A stretch of 64,000 nucleotides of DNA from Pannonibacter tanglangensis (GTDB lineage Bacteria; Pseudomonadota; Alphaproteobacteria; Rhizobiales; Stappiaceae): NCBI RefSeq assembly GCF_009915685.1, contig NZ_JAABLP010000004.1; one strand, written 5' to 3'. How positions within the stretch are numbered: position 1 is the stretch's first letter; every line of letters starts with the position of its first letter. Under the pieces are notes generated by a model that made no database searches, was not told the DNA's origin, and saw only the letters and a program-made list of their open reading frames with translations. Positions 27,129-35,902 of the stretch are shown here, piece after piece. Both the position numbers and the translations under genes were made by a program.

Positions 27129-28706
27129 TCAGCCGTAGATCGCCCGCGGCAGCCAGGTGGCAAGCGCGGGGACGTACCAGAGGATCACCAGCATCAGGAG
27201 CTGCAGGATCACGAAGGGAATGATGCCGCGGTAGATGTCGGAACTCTTCACCTCCGGCGGAGCGACGCCGCGCAGGTAGAAGAGGGCAAAACCGAAGGGC
27301 GGCGTGAGGAACGAGGTCTGCAGGTTCACCGCCATCATCACCCCGAGCCAGGCCGGATGCATGGCCGAGCCATCCGGCATCGGCAGCTGCAGCAGCACCG
27401 GCGCGACCAGCGGCACGACGATGAAGACGATCTCGAGAAAATCGAGGAAGAAGCCCATGAGGAACATCACGGCCATCACCACCAGCATCGCCCCGACGGC
27501 CCCGCCCGGAAGGTCCTTCAGCAGGGCGTGGACCAGCTCGTCGCCGCCAAGATCACGGAAGACGAGGGAGAAGAAGGTGGCGCCGATCATAATGGTGAAG
27601 ACCATCGCCGTGATCTGGGTGGACGACCGCAGCACGGTCCTGAGCACGCCGCCGCGCGCCACGCTGCGCAGCGCCAGCACGAGACAGTCCGAGCCAACCA
27701 GCGTGAGGACCGCTGCCGCACCGATGGCAATCCAGTCGGACAGCGGGATCTCGAGCCGGGCGACGCGCAGGTCGAACAGGCGCGACAGGGCGAGCGCGCC
27801 AAGAAGCGACAGGGCAGCGCCGGGAACGACCCAGGGCCGGGCCCCCTCCGCCCGCTGCGCCGCCAGAAGCGCGGCACCGACCGCGCCGACCGCCGCAGCC
27901 TCCGTCGGCGTCGCGACGCCGGCGAGGATCGAGCCGAGCACGGCGACGATCAGCGCAAGCGGCGGGATGAGCACCCGGACCAGGGCAGAGAGCGACACGC
28001 GCTCGCCGGAGGCCATCTGCATCGGCGGCGCGTCCTGGGGCCGCACGACCGCGATCACCAGCTGGTAGAGGATGTAGAGGCCGACAAGGCACAGGCCGGG
28101 AATGAGGGCGGCGGCGAAAAGGTCCCCGACGGAAAAGGGATCGGGTGACCAGTTGCCCAGCTCGCGCTGCGCGGTCTGGTAGGCATTCGACAGCTGGTCG
28201 GCCAGGAACACCAGCACGATGGAGGGCGGGATGATCTGGCCGAGCGTGCCGGATGCGGCAATCGCCCCGGTCGCCAGGCGCGGATTGTAGCCGTTGCGCA
28301 GCATGGTCGGCAGCGACAACAGGCCCATGGTGACGACCGTGGCGCCGACGATGCCGGTCGAGGCAGCCAGCAGGCCGCCGACGAGGAACACCGACAGGCC
28401 AAGCCCGCCCGGCATCTTGCCGAACATCCGCGCCATGGTCTCGAGCAGGTCCTCGGCCACGCGCGAGCGTTCGAGCATCACCCCCATGAAGACAAACAGC
28501 GGCACCGCCAGAAGCGTCTCGTTGGTCATGATGCCGAAGATGCGCAAGGGGATCGCCCCGAGCGACAGCGACGCGCCGGCCAGATGGCCCAGCAGCGCGA
28601 AGACGAGCGCCACGCCGGCAAGCGTGAAGGCAACGGGAAAGCCGGACATCAGGCAGGCCACGACCGCCACGAACATCAGGACGTCAAGCAGGGGAACGAG
28701 ATCCAT
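27129..28706 (-). CDS. TRAP transporter large permease (DctM), second set
   Basis: 525 residues with some 13 or more hydrophobic helices. DctM hallmarks are PVAFTLAGVAL near the start, FVFMGVMLERSRVAEDLL, ASTGIVGATVVTMGLLSLP and GTLGQIIPPSIVLVFLADQ, with TSFLTPPFGFALFYLRGVAPP near the end. It has an extra central pair of helices compared with classical 430-residue DctM. It forms the ion-coupled channel of a TRAP importer with the small subunit whose gene ends 11 bp upstream. No binding-protein gene follows, so it may share the TakP-like protein encoded at 33112-34212. Confidence 0.9.
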   Translation of the reverse strand: MDLVPLLDVLMFVAVVACLMSGFPVAFTLAGVALVFALLGHLAGASLSLGAIPLRIFGIMTNETLLAVPLFVFMGVMLERSRVAEDLLETMARMFGKMPGGLGLSVFLVGGLLAASTGIVGATVVTMGLLSLPTMLRNGYNPRLATGAIAASGTLGQIIPPSIVLVFLADQLSNAYQTAQRELGNWSPDPFSVGDLFAAALIPGLCLVGLYILYQLVIAVVRPQDAPPMQMASGERVSLSALVRVLIPPLALIVAVLGSILAGVATPTEAAAVGAVGAALLAAQRAEGARPWVVPGAALSLLGALALSRLFDLRVARLEIPLSDWIAIGAAAVLTLVGSDCLVLALRSVARGGVLRTVLRSSTQITAMVFTIMIGATFFSLVFRDLGGDELVHALLKDLPGGAVGAMLVVMAVMFLMGFFLDFLEIVFIVVPLVAPVLLQLPMPDGSAMHPAWLGVMMAVNLQTSFLTPPFGFALFYLRGVAPPEVKSSDIYRGIIPFVILQLLMLVILWYVPALATWLPRAIYG

Positions 28707-28717
28707 GGCCGGGCCCT

Positions 28718-29251
28718 TCAGCTCTGGTGGGTCGGGAAGGTGGCCAGCGCCTCGCGGTCACCGCGCAGCGCCGCGATGGCCCTGAGCATCAGCGCCACGC
28801 CCTGCAACGCCAGCAGGCCGGCATAGAGCAGGATCGCCGCCTTGAGCAGGTAGAGCGCCGGCAGACCCGAGGTCTCGCGGGAGCCTTCGCGGATCATCCA
28901 GGACATCATGACGAAGGGCCAGGACTGCCAGAGGATGACCGCACACATCGGCAGCAGGAAGAGGATCGAGCCGGCGCAGTCGACCAGCGCCTTGGTCCGT
29001 GCCGCCGCATCCCGATAGAAGATGTCGACCCGCACGTGACCGTCAAGGGCAAGGGAATAGCCGGCCGACAGCAGGAACAGGAAGCCGAACATGTAGATGA
29101 TCCCCTCCTGCACCCAGATCGAGCCGGTGCCGAAGACATAGCGCAGGATCACCACCCCGAACTGCACGAGGACGATGGCCAGCATCAGCCAGGACACGGC
29201 ATGGCCGACTGCATGGTTGAGCCCGGACAGGGCACGCGCGACCCTCAGCAT
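28718..29251 (-). CDS. TRAP transporter small permease (DctQ), second set
   Basis: 177 residues with four hydrophobic helices (VSWLMLAIVLVQFGVVILRYV, IYMFGFLFLLSAGYSL, CAGSILFLLPMCAVIL, LLKAAILLYAGLLAL) and the DctQ motif HVRVDIFY. It partners the large permease encoded 11 bp downstream. Its start is 82 bp past the end of the first TRAP set and beyond a terminator, so it probably has its own promoter or depends on readthrough. Confidence 0.85.
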   Translation of the reverse strand: MLRVARALSGLNHAVGHAVSWLMLAIVLVQFGVVILRYVFGTGSIWVQEGIIYMFGFLFLLSAGYSLALDGHVRVDIFYRDAAARTKALVDCAGSILFLLPMCAVILWQSWPFVMMSWMIREGSRETSGLPALYLLKAAILLYAGLLALQGVALMLRAIAALRGDREALATFPTHQS

Positions 29252-29267
29252 GGACGGGTTCCCTTCG

Positions 29268-29310
29268 AGAAAACGAAAACGGCGGGGAGAACATCAGTTC
29301 TACCCCGCCG
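29268..29310 (-). terminator. Terminator after the first TRAP set
   Basis: Stem CGGCGGGG (29280-29287) with CCCCGCCG (29303-29310), extended inside by AGAAC / GTTCT, and followed on the minus strand by TTTTCGTTTTC. It lies between the two TRAP sets and ends the message of the extended permease gene. Confidence 0.8.
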
Positions 29311-29332
29311 CCTTCAGGTCAAGTATCGCCGA

Positions 29333-31999
29333 TCAGAAGTTCAGCGAAATATCCCGGTGCTGCGACAGGCAGCCCACGAGGCCGGTGGCCACATGATCCG
29401 GCAGACGCGGCAGCTGACGCAGGCCGATGGTGTCGCCGGTGACCTTGTCATAGGCATCCAGCTGCGGCAGCAGCTCGGCCGCGCCCTTCTGGCGCCAGAC
29501 CAGATCCGCCTTGAGCGCCGCAATCGACTTGTCGATCTCGGCAATGGCGGCCTGGGCATCCGGCGTCGACGTGCGCAGGATCTTGCGGGCCTCGTTGATG
29601 CCCTTGCGGATCTCGGCCGTCCCCTCGATCGCCGTCACGTCGGTGCGCAGCAGCTCGAGCTGGGCCTGAACCGCAGCGTTGTCCTTGGACAGGATCGCAT
29701 CCTTGAGGTCGTTGAACCGCGGCTCCATGGCAGCCAGCGGTGCAGCCCCGGTCAGGACGGCACGGACCTTGGCCAGGGGTTCGCCGGCGTCATCGACGGT
29801 GCGACGGTACAGGTTGCGTGCCTTGTTCTCGGCATCCTGGATCTTGGCGAAAGCATCATGCTTGGCCGTCCATTCTGCCGGGATCTGGGCGAGCAGGGCC
29901 GCCTTCTCCGCCCGCAGCTCCTCGATCCGGGCCTTGGCGGCCGCGCCGCGGGCCTCGGAATAGATGCCGCCCGGACCGGAGCGCTGCACGATGACTTCCA
30001 GCTCCTTGAGCTGTTCGTCGATCTTGCGGGCATCACGCTCGAGGGCCCGGACGAGGCTGTGCATCGGCCGGTAGTCGACCGCCGCAGCCGCAACGGCAGC
30101 CTTGGTTGCCTCGATGTCCTGCATCAGCGGGATCACCTTGCCGGCCGCCGTCCAGGCAGACTTGATTTCCTTCTGCAGGTCATCCGGCAGGTAGGAGACA
30201 TCCAGCTGCGAGGCCGTCTCGATGGCGGCGAGGATGCCCGGGCCTTCCGCCTTGAAGCGTTCGCCGACATAGGTGTCGAGGCAGTACTGCAGGCGCGGGT
30301 TCTTCGGCGGCGGCGCGGTCTCGGCCAGAAGCGCGGTGCGGTTCGGCAGATAGTTGGCAAGGATCGGGTTGAGGCCAACGATGGCCAGGGCGATCAGCTG
30401 AAGGCAGATGAAGGCGATGACACCCTTGTAGATCTGGATGGTCTTGACCGTCGCCGGCGCGACACCACGCAGATAGAAGAGGGCAAAGCCGAAGGGCGGG
30501 GTGAGGAACGAGGTCTGCAGGTTCACGCCCATCATCACGCCGAGCCAGACGGCGGTGACGTTGGCCGACGGATCGGCGAGCAGGATCGGGGCCACGATCG
30601 GCACGACCACCACGGCGATCTCGATGAAGTCGAGGAAGAAGCCGAGGATGAACATGACGAGCATGACCATGAAGAACTGGGCCCAGAACCCGCCGGGCAG
30701 ACCCTGCAGGAAGTCGCGAACCAGGTCTTCACCGCCAAAGGCGCGGAAGGCCGAGGTCAGCATGGCCGCACCGATGAGGATGATGAACACCAGGCACGAG
30801 CCCTTGGCGGTCTCCATCATCACTTCGCGCAGCGTGTTCTGCATCTTCAGGGTGCGCCAGCCGCTCCAGATCGAGGCAATGAGCAGCAGCGAGACGGCGA
30901 TACCGGCAAAGGTCAGGCCGATCACGTCGTCCGAGGTGGTGATGCGCTTGATGTTGAGGTCATAGAAGCTGAGCACCACACCAAGGCCAAGCAGGGCGAT
31001 GATCGCCAGAATGGCCGGCGTGTACTTGCCCCGTTCCTCGCCCTCGCGCAGACGGTAGCCGGCCATGATCATGGCACCGATGGCACCCACCGCACCGGCC
31101 TGGTTGACCGTGGCCACGCCCATCATGATCGACCCGAGCACCAGCACGATGAGCGCCAGCGGCGGAACCAGGGTGACGAAGACCTCGGCCAGGAACTTGC
31201 GGTCGAACTTGCCTTCCTGCGGAACGGCCGGGGCCGCCTTGGGATTGATCAGGGCAAAGCCGAGGATGAAGAGGATGTAGAGACCGACGAGCAGAAGACC
31301 CGGGATCAGCGCCCCGAGGAACAGCTCGCCCGCGCTGGTGGAGGCAATGGCGAAATCCGACGGCATCTGACCCGAGCCGGTCGTCTCGCGGTACAGCGCC
31401 TGGCGGATGTTGCCGGCCTGGTCAACACCGCCCGACAGCTGGTCGGCGAGGATGATCAGCACGATCGACGGCGGAATGATCTGCCCGAGCGTGCCCGAGG
31501 CCGCGATGGTTCCGGTGGCCAGCGGCACCGAATAGTTGTTGCGCATCATCGCCGGCAGCGAGATGAGGCCCATGGCCACGACGGTCGCACCGACGATGCC
31601 GGTGGTGGCTGCCAGAAGGGCACCCACCAGAACGACCGAGATGCCGAGACCACCCGGCACGGGGCCGAACAGCCTGGCCATCGTCACGAGCAGATCCTCG
31701 GCGATCTTCGACCGCTGCAGCATGATGCCCATGAAGATGAACAGGGGGATCGCGATCAGCGTGTCGCGATCCGCCTCCCAGTACACCCCTCGGAAGTTGG
31801 TCACGCCGGCGCTGAGCCACTGGCCCGGCCCGCCATGGGTGAAATAGGCGTCGACATCACCGGCAAAGAGATAGCCGGCGCCGGCCGCAAGGCCGATGGA
31901 GATGATCGCGGAGCCGGGCAGGGCGAAGGCCACCGGGAACCCGGAGCCAAGCGCTGCCGCCATCAGCACGATCAGCAGAATGAGGAAAAACAGTTCCAT
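29333..31999 (-). CDS. TRAP large permease (DctM) with soluble C-terminal extension
   Basis: 888 residues, about twice the size of a classical DctM. Residues 1 to about 545 form the membrane part (FVAFALPGSA-type start, IFMGIMLQRSKIAEDLL, ATTGIVGATVVAMGLISLP, GTLGQIIPPSIVLIILADQ, TSFLTPPFGFALFYLRGVAP). The remaining 340 residues are soluble, rich in Ala, Glu, Lys and Arg, and look alpha-helical or coiled-coil (ARKIDEQLKELEVIVQ, AAAKARIEELRAEKAALLAQ). The membrane part imports the carboxylate delivered by the TakP-like protein; the extension has no function I can name. I use the ATG at 31999 with AGGA upstream. Confidence 0.88.
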   Translation of the reverse strand: MELFFLILLIVLMAAALGSGFPVAFALPGSAIISIGLAAGAGYLFAGDVDAYFTHGGPGQWLSAGVTNFRGVYWEADRDTLIAIPLFIFMGIMLQRSKIAEDLLVTMARLFGPVPGGLGISVVLVGALLAATTGIVGATVVAMGLISLPAMMRNNYSVPLATGTIAASGTLGQIIPPSIVLIILADQLSGGVDQAGNIRQALYRETTGSGQMPSDFAIASTSAGELFLGALIPGLLLVGLYILFILGFALINPKAAPAVPQEGKFDRKFLAEVFVTLVPPLALIVLVLGSIMMGVATVNQAGAVGAIGAMIMAGYRLREGEERGKYTPAILAIIALLGLGVVLSFYDLNIKRITTSDDVIGLTFAGIAVSLLLIASIWSGWRTLKMQNTLREVMMETAKGSCLVFIILIGAAMLTSAFRAFGGEDLVRDFLQGLPGGFWAQFFMVMLVMFILGFFLDFIEIAVVVVPIVAPILLADPSANVTAVWLGVMMGVNLQTSFLTPPFGFALFYLRGVAPATVKTIQIYKGVIAFICLQLIALAIVGLNPILANYLPNRTALLAETAPPPKNPRLQYCLDTYVGERFKAEGPGILAAIETASQLDVSYLPDDLQKEIKSAWTAAGKVIPLMQDIEATKAAVAAAAVDYRPMHSLVRALERDARKIDEQLKELEVIVQRSGPGGIYSEARGAAAKARIEELRAEKAALLAQIPAEWTAKHDAFAKIQDAENKARNLYRRTVDDAGEPLAKVRAVLTGAAPLAAMEPRFNDLKDAILSKDNAAVQAQLELLRTDVTAIEGTAEIRKGINEARKILRTSTPDAQAAIAEIDKSIAALKADLVWRQKGAAELLPQLDAYDKVTGDTIGLRQLPRLPDHVATGLVGCLSQHRDISLNF

Positions 32000-32018
32000 G
32001 ATGCGTATCCTGCGGGGG

Positions 32019-33026
32019 TCAGTGCTGCGCGGTACCGGACAGATCGCGGCCACCCGGATCGCCGCGCATGTCGGCGACGGCGGCAAACAGATAGGCGACG
32101 AACTGGATCATCATCGTCACGGCGAAGACGCCGAGGAAGCCGGCCATGAGATACTTGACGTAGAGACCGAAGCCGGCCTGCGTCGTCTCATAGGCGAGCA
32201 TGGGGCTGTTGATGATCGACTGACGGTTTCCGAGGCCGACGATCAGGATCGTCCAGCAGAAGATCAGGCCGAAGAAGATGCAGCCAAAGGCGTTGGCAAA
32301 GCCCTTCCAGGTGGTGCTGAAGCCGGCATAGAGCACGTCGACGCGCACGTGACCTTCCTCGAGCAGCGTGTAGGCCGCGGCGAAGAGGAACAGGGCCGCA
32401 TACCAGAAGCGCACCAGATCCGAGAGGAACGCCTGCTCATAGGAGAACACGAAGCGGCCGAGCACGATCAGGAACTGCGAGATGACGACGAGCAGGCCAA
32501 GCCAGTGAAAGCCGAGGGTGCGCGTCACGGCGGCCAGCAGCAACGACAGACCGATCAGCGGCATGTGCACATAGGCACCCCGGAACTGCGACCGGCCGAG
32601 GTCGGAGGCGAGCTGGGTGCCGACGACGGTCTCCAGCATCCCCTCGACACGCAGGAACGAGATCGCGCTGTCGACAAGACCGACGAGGACGACGGCCCAG
32701 AAGGCCCAGCGGATCAGATACGTGTTGATCGCCGTGACCCGGTCGCTGTCGGCGCGCAGCGCAAGGCCGCGGCTGCTGAGCACCAGCGCCACGGCCAGCA
32801 GCACGAGCACGCCGTAAAGCGCCGTCTGCGCCATGGCCAGCGGCGAACCGGTGCCGGCCCCGGGCAGGCCCTGCCAGTTGGTCAGGTAGTTGTTGAGCAG
32901 ATAGGCGGCCATCACCGCCAGGTTGATCCATCCGAACAGGCGGATGGCGAGAACACCACCAGATTGGGCTTCCAGCGCGCGCGCGCCAATAGGCGCGGCG
33001 CCCTGACCCGGAGTCATGGCCATCAT
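32019..33026 (-). CDS. TRAP small permease (DctQ), long form, first set
   Basis: 335 residues, roughly double the classical DctQ. The C-terminal half (VVISQFLIVLGRFVFSYEQA, HVRVDVLY, onward) is the DctQ domain; the N-terminal half adds about four more helices (LFGWINLAVMAAYLLNNYL, ALYGVLVLLAVALVLSS, RWAFWAVVLVGLVDSAIS, LIGLSLLLAAVTRTLG). This long form accompanies TakP-type systems. It sits between the binding-protein gene and the extended DctM gene, 19 bp from the latter. Confidence 0.85.
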   Translation of the reverse strand: MMAMTPGQGAAPIGARALEAQSGGVLAIRLFGWINLAVMAAYLLNNYLTNWQGLPGAGTGSPLAMAQTALYGVLVLLAVALVLSSRGLALRADSDRVTAINTYLIRWAFWAVVLVGLVDSAISFLRVEGMLETVVGTQLASDLGRSQFRGAYVHMPLIGLSLLLAAVTRTLGFHWLGLLVVISQFLIVLGRFVFSYEQAFLSDLVRFWYAALFLFAAAYTLLEEGHVRVDVLYAGFSTTWKGFANAFGCIFFGLIFCWTILIVGLGNRQSIINSPMLAYETTQAGFGLYVKYLMAGFLGVFAVTMMIQFVAYLFAAVADMRGDPGGRDLSGTAQH

Positions 33027-33060
33027 GTTGAAGCGCCCCGTCGTCTTGGTTCTTGTTTGC

Positions 33061-33092
33061 CAAAAAAAGGGATGGGGCCGTGCCCCATCCCT
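33061..33092 (-). terminator. Strong terminator between binding-protein and permease genes
   Basis: AGGGATGGGGC (minus-strand reading) pairs perfectly over 11 bp around a 3-base loop and is followed by seven T. It lies 20 bp after the TakP-like stop and before the DctQ start, so most transcripts should end here, giving more binding protein than permease. Confidence 0.88.
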
Positions 33093-33111
33093 GGTCCGGA
33101 CGCGCCTGGCG

Positions 33112-34212
33112 TCAGACCTTGATGCCGAGCACGCGGTTGCGCTGGATCGTGTAGCCGGTGTCGGCGAGCAGCATCCAGCGGCCGACTTCGGAGCGGGCCT
33201 TCACGAAGCTCTCGTGGACGCGCTTGGTCAGGTCGGAGTGCTGGATCGTCTCCTCGAACACGGCGGCCGAGGCATCACCGAAGGCATCATAGACCTCGTC
33301 GGAGAACTGACGCAGTTCCACGCCGTGATCGGTCATGAGCTTGTTGAGGTACAGGCCGTTGTTGCCGTTGGCTTCCGCCATCGAGAAGGCGTTCTCCTCG
33401 TTGCAGGCCGCCTCGATGATCAGCTGGTCGATCTTCGAGAGCTTGGAGAACCAGGACTTGTTCAGGCCCATCGACAGCATCGCGCCCGGCTCATGCATGC
33501 CCGGGTAGTAGTAGTACTTGGCGGCTTCGTAGAACTTCATGAAGTAGTCGTTCCACGGACCGACCCACTCGGTGGCGTCAACCGCGCCCGACACGAGGTT
33601 TTCGTAGATCTGGCCGCCCGGAAGGGCCACCGGAGACGCGCCCAGCTTGGCCATGACGTCGCCGCCGAGGCCCGGGATGCGAATCTTCAGACCCTTGAGG
33701 TCGTCAGCGGTCTCGATTTCCTTGTTGAACCAGCCGCCCATCTGCACGCCGGTGTTGCCGGCGTTGAAGTTCTTCATGCCGAAGCCATCCGCAAGCTCGT
33801 CCCAGAGCTGCTGGCCACCGCCGACCTTGATCCAGGCGTCGATCTCGGCATAGGTCAGGCCGAACGGCACGGCCGTGAAATAGGCCCAGGCCGGGTGCTT
33901 GCCCTTCCAGTAATAGTCGGCGCTGAGATAGGCCTGCGCATTGCCCGACGACACTTCGTCAAACACGTCGAAGGCGCCCACGCGCTCGCCGGCCGCGAAG
34001 TACTGGACCTTGATGCGGCCCTCGGTCAGCGTCTCGATGCGGGCGGCAAGACGCTGTGCGGACACGCCGAGACCCGGCATGTCGCGCGGCCAGGACGACA
34101 CGATCACCATGTCGGTTGTGGACTGGGCGATCGCCGGAGCTGCAAGAGCAGTCGCAGCAACGGCACCGCCAGCACCAAGGCCAGCAGTCTTGATAAACGA
34201 ACGACGATCCAT
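33112..34212 (-). CDS. TRAP periplasmic binding protein, TakP-like
   Basis: 366 residues. The N-terminus MDRRSFIKTAGLGAGG is a twin-arginine signal, followed by ALAAPAIAQ for cleavage. The DctP fold shows GNTGVQMGGWFNKEI, the ligand arginine region LKIRIPGLGGDVM, GAVDATEWVGPWND and YYYYPGMHEPG, all shared with TakP of Rhodobacter, which binds 2-oxo acids such as pyruvate with sodium. The likely ligand is therefore a 2-oxo or hydroxy acid. GGGAGGA precedes the ATG. It is the first gene of the operon and faces the Cache kinase gene. Confidence 0.9.
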   Translation of the reverse strand: MDRRSFIKTAGLGAGGAVAATALAAPAIAQSTTDMVIVSSWPRDMPGLGVSAQRLAARIETLTEGRIKVQYFAAGERVGAFDVFDEVSSGNAQAYLSADYYWKGKHPAWAYFTAVPFGLTYAEIDAWIKVGGGQQLWDELADGFGMKNFNAGNTGVQMGGWFNKEIETADDLKGLKIRIPGLGGDVMAKLGASPVALPGGQIYENLVSGAVDATEWVGPWNDYFMKFYEAAKYYYYPGMHEPGAMLSMGLNKSWFSKLSKIDQLIIEAACNEENAFSMAEANGNNGLYLNKLMTDHGVELRQFSDEVYDAFGDASAAVFEETIQHSDLTKRVHESFVKARSEVGRWMLLADTGYTIQRNRVLGIKV

Positions 34213-34229
34213 GCTTTATCCTCCCAGAT

Positions 34230-34245
34230 ATGGACCTTGGTCCAT
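34230..34245. promoter_or_regulatory. ATGGACC-TT-GGTCCAT palindrome in the TRAP leader
   Basis: A perfect 7-bp dyad with a 2-base centre lies just upstream of the ribosome-binding site of the TakP-like gene. It could be a repressor site or a leader hairpin affecting translation. Confidence 0.5.
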
Positions 34246-34346
34246 CGGCGCCAACAGTTGCACCGATCAGCACTTGTGTCTAGGTGATCCTTTGTGGGAG
34301 GCGCTAGTCGTGTTTCTGCGCAGTTTCTCAGTAGTAGTACGGAAAC

Positions 34347-34363
34347 CGCGCATGAATTGCGCG
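34347..34363. promoter_or_regulatory. CGCGCA-TGAAT-TGCGCG dyad between TRAP and regulator genes
   Basis: A perfect 6-bp dyad with a 5-base centre lies midway between the divergent TakP-like and Cache kinase genes, with weaker outer symmetry (GGAAAC / GTAACC). It is a candidate site for the NarL-type regulator encoded downstream. Confidence 0.45.
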
Positions 34364-34412
34364 TAACCGCCGCATCAGAGCGTAAGGAACGACAAGGGAA
34401 GGTGGTCAAAAC

Positions 34413-35786
34413 GTGCCATTCAAGACAAAACTGTTCCTGATCACGGTGCTGCCCCTGGTTGCGGTGTCGCTGCTGATCGGCGGGATCACCTTCCTGCAGG
34501 CCTCCCGCCTGATCGAGGAACAGACCCGGGCGGTGGAGGAGCGGATCCTGGCCTCGAAGCGGCAGGAGATCCAGAACATCGTCAGCCTGACGCTGACCAG
34601 CATCGGCAACCTGATCGAGGAGGAGCCGGGCGGCCGGGAGGCGGCACAGGCGGAGGTCAAGCGCATCCTGACGCAGATCAACTTCGGGGATGACGGCTAC
34701 TTCTTCGTCTACAGCCGCGACGGCACCAACCTGGTGCACCCGAAGCTGCCCCACCTCATCGGTCACAAGTGGTGGGACCTGCAGGATCCGGAAGGCGACT
34801 TCGTCATCCGCAACCTGATGGCGGCCGCCGAGGCCGGCGGGGCCTTCCACCGCTATGTCTGGAACAAGCCCAGCGCCAACGAGGATGCCGAGAAGCTCGG
34901 CTATGCGGTGATGCTGGAGAAGTGGGGCTGGATGCTGGGCACGGGCGTCTACATCGACGACATCGCCCGCGAGGTCGCCATGGTCCGCGCCGACTTCACC
35001 GAGAACGTCGGCCAGACGCTGCTCGTCATCTTCCTCATCACCATGATCGCCATCCTGCTCAGCCTGACCGCGGTGGCCACCGTCAGCTTCTCGGAACAGA
35101 AGTTCGCCGACAGCAAGCTGAAGGACCTCACCAACCGCATCGTCGACATCCAGGAACAGGAGCGCAAGCGCGTCTCCAGCGAGCTGCACGACAGCATCTC
35201 GCAGCTGCTGGTCTCGGTCCGCTACGGCATCGAGATGATCCACTCGCGCGCCGGCGGCAGCGTGCTGCTGCAGCAGCAGGCAGAGAAATGCCTGCGCGTC
35301 CTCGACGACGCCATCGCCGAGGTGCGGCGCATCTCCAAGGACCTGCGCCCGAGCGTTCTCGACGACATGGGCCTGTCGGCCGCCCTCGTGAGCCTCGCCA
35401 AGGATTTCGAGAGCCAGTCCGGCATTCATGTGCGCATCTCGGCCGACCGCTGCCGCCGGCGGCTGTCGGACAAGGCCAAGACCGCCCTCTACCGGGTGGT
35501 GCAGGAGGCCCTGACCAATGTGGCGCGCCACGCCCAGGCCGACGAGGTCATCATCGACCTGAAGGCGGGAACGCACACCCTGTCGCTGACCATCCAGGAC
35601 AATGGCGTCGGCATCCCGGTGCCCTTGCGGGCCGGCGGTGGACTTGGCATCCGCAACATGCTGGAACGGATCGCCGCCCACGGCGGCACCATGACCATGT
35701 CACGCCTGGCGATGCGCGGAACGCTGATCCGGGTGTCGATGCCGCTCGGCCCGGACGAGGACATCCTCGACGGGACGGCGGCCTGA
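34413..35786 (+). CDS. Cache-domain sensor histidine kinase
   Basis: 457 residues. A transmembrane helix (LFLITVLPLVAVSLLIGGI) and a second at about 205-227 (LLVIFLITMIAILLSLTAV) bracket a periplasmic sCache_2 domain (FGDDGYFFVYSRDGTNLVHP, HKWWDLQDPEG), a fold that often senses small carboxylates. The cytoplasmic part is a HisKA_3 helix with histidine in SSELHDSISQLL and an ATPase domain (LTNVARHA, QDNGVGI, GGGLGIRNMLER). It starts at a GTG with AGGGAAGGTGG upstream. Its position opposite a TRAP operon suggests it senses that transporter's substrate. Confidence 0.9.
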   Translation: MPFKTKLFLITVLPLVAVSLLIGGITFLQASRLIEEQTRAVEERILASKRQEIQNIVSLTLTSIGNLIEEEPGGREAAQAEVKRILTQINFGDDGYFFVYSRDGTNLVHPKLPHLIGHKWWDLQDPEGDFVIRNLMAAAEAGGAFHRYVWNKPSANEDAEKLGYAVMLEKWGWMLGTGVYIDDIAREVAMVRADFTENVGQTLLVIFLITMIAILLSLTAVATVSFSEQKFADSKLKDLTNRIVDIQEQERKRVSSELHDSISQLLVSVRYGIEMIHSRAGGSVLLQQQAEKCLRVLDDAIAEVRRISKDLRPSVLDDMGLSAALVSLAKDFESQSGIHVRISADRCRRRLSDKAKTALYRVVQEALTNVARHAQADEVIIDLKAGTHTLSLTIQDNGVGIPVPLRAGGGLGIRNMLERIAAHGGTMTMSRLAMRGTLIRVSMPLGPDEDILDGTAA

Positions 35787-35833
35787 GCGGCACTGGCGCC
35801 GGGAGCGGCACGCAGGCAAGGGTCGCAGGACCC

Positions 35834-35900
35834 GAGGACAGGACCAGAAGACAGGACACGGGACCGGCCCCGAGGACCGGTGATGAGCAGGAGACAGGAC
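35834..35900 (+). repeat. Three GAxGACAGGAC repeats in the kinase-regulator gap
   Basis: GAGGACAGGAC (35834-35844), GAAGACAGGAC (35847-35857) and GGAGACAGGAC (35890-35900) lie in the 116-bp gap. The third acts as the ribosome-binding site of the regulator gene; the others are decoy-like copies. Confidence 0.5.
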
Positions 35901-35902
35901 AA

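Noticed and set aside
28727..32149. Open plus-strand frame of 1140 codons opposite the TRAP genes
   Set aside because: It mirrors the TRAP permease genes and translates to a His/Gln/Arg/Asp-rich sequence without recognisable folds.
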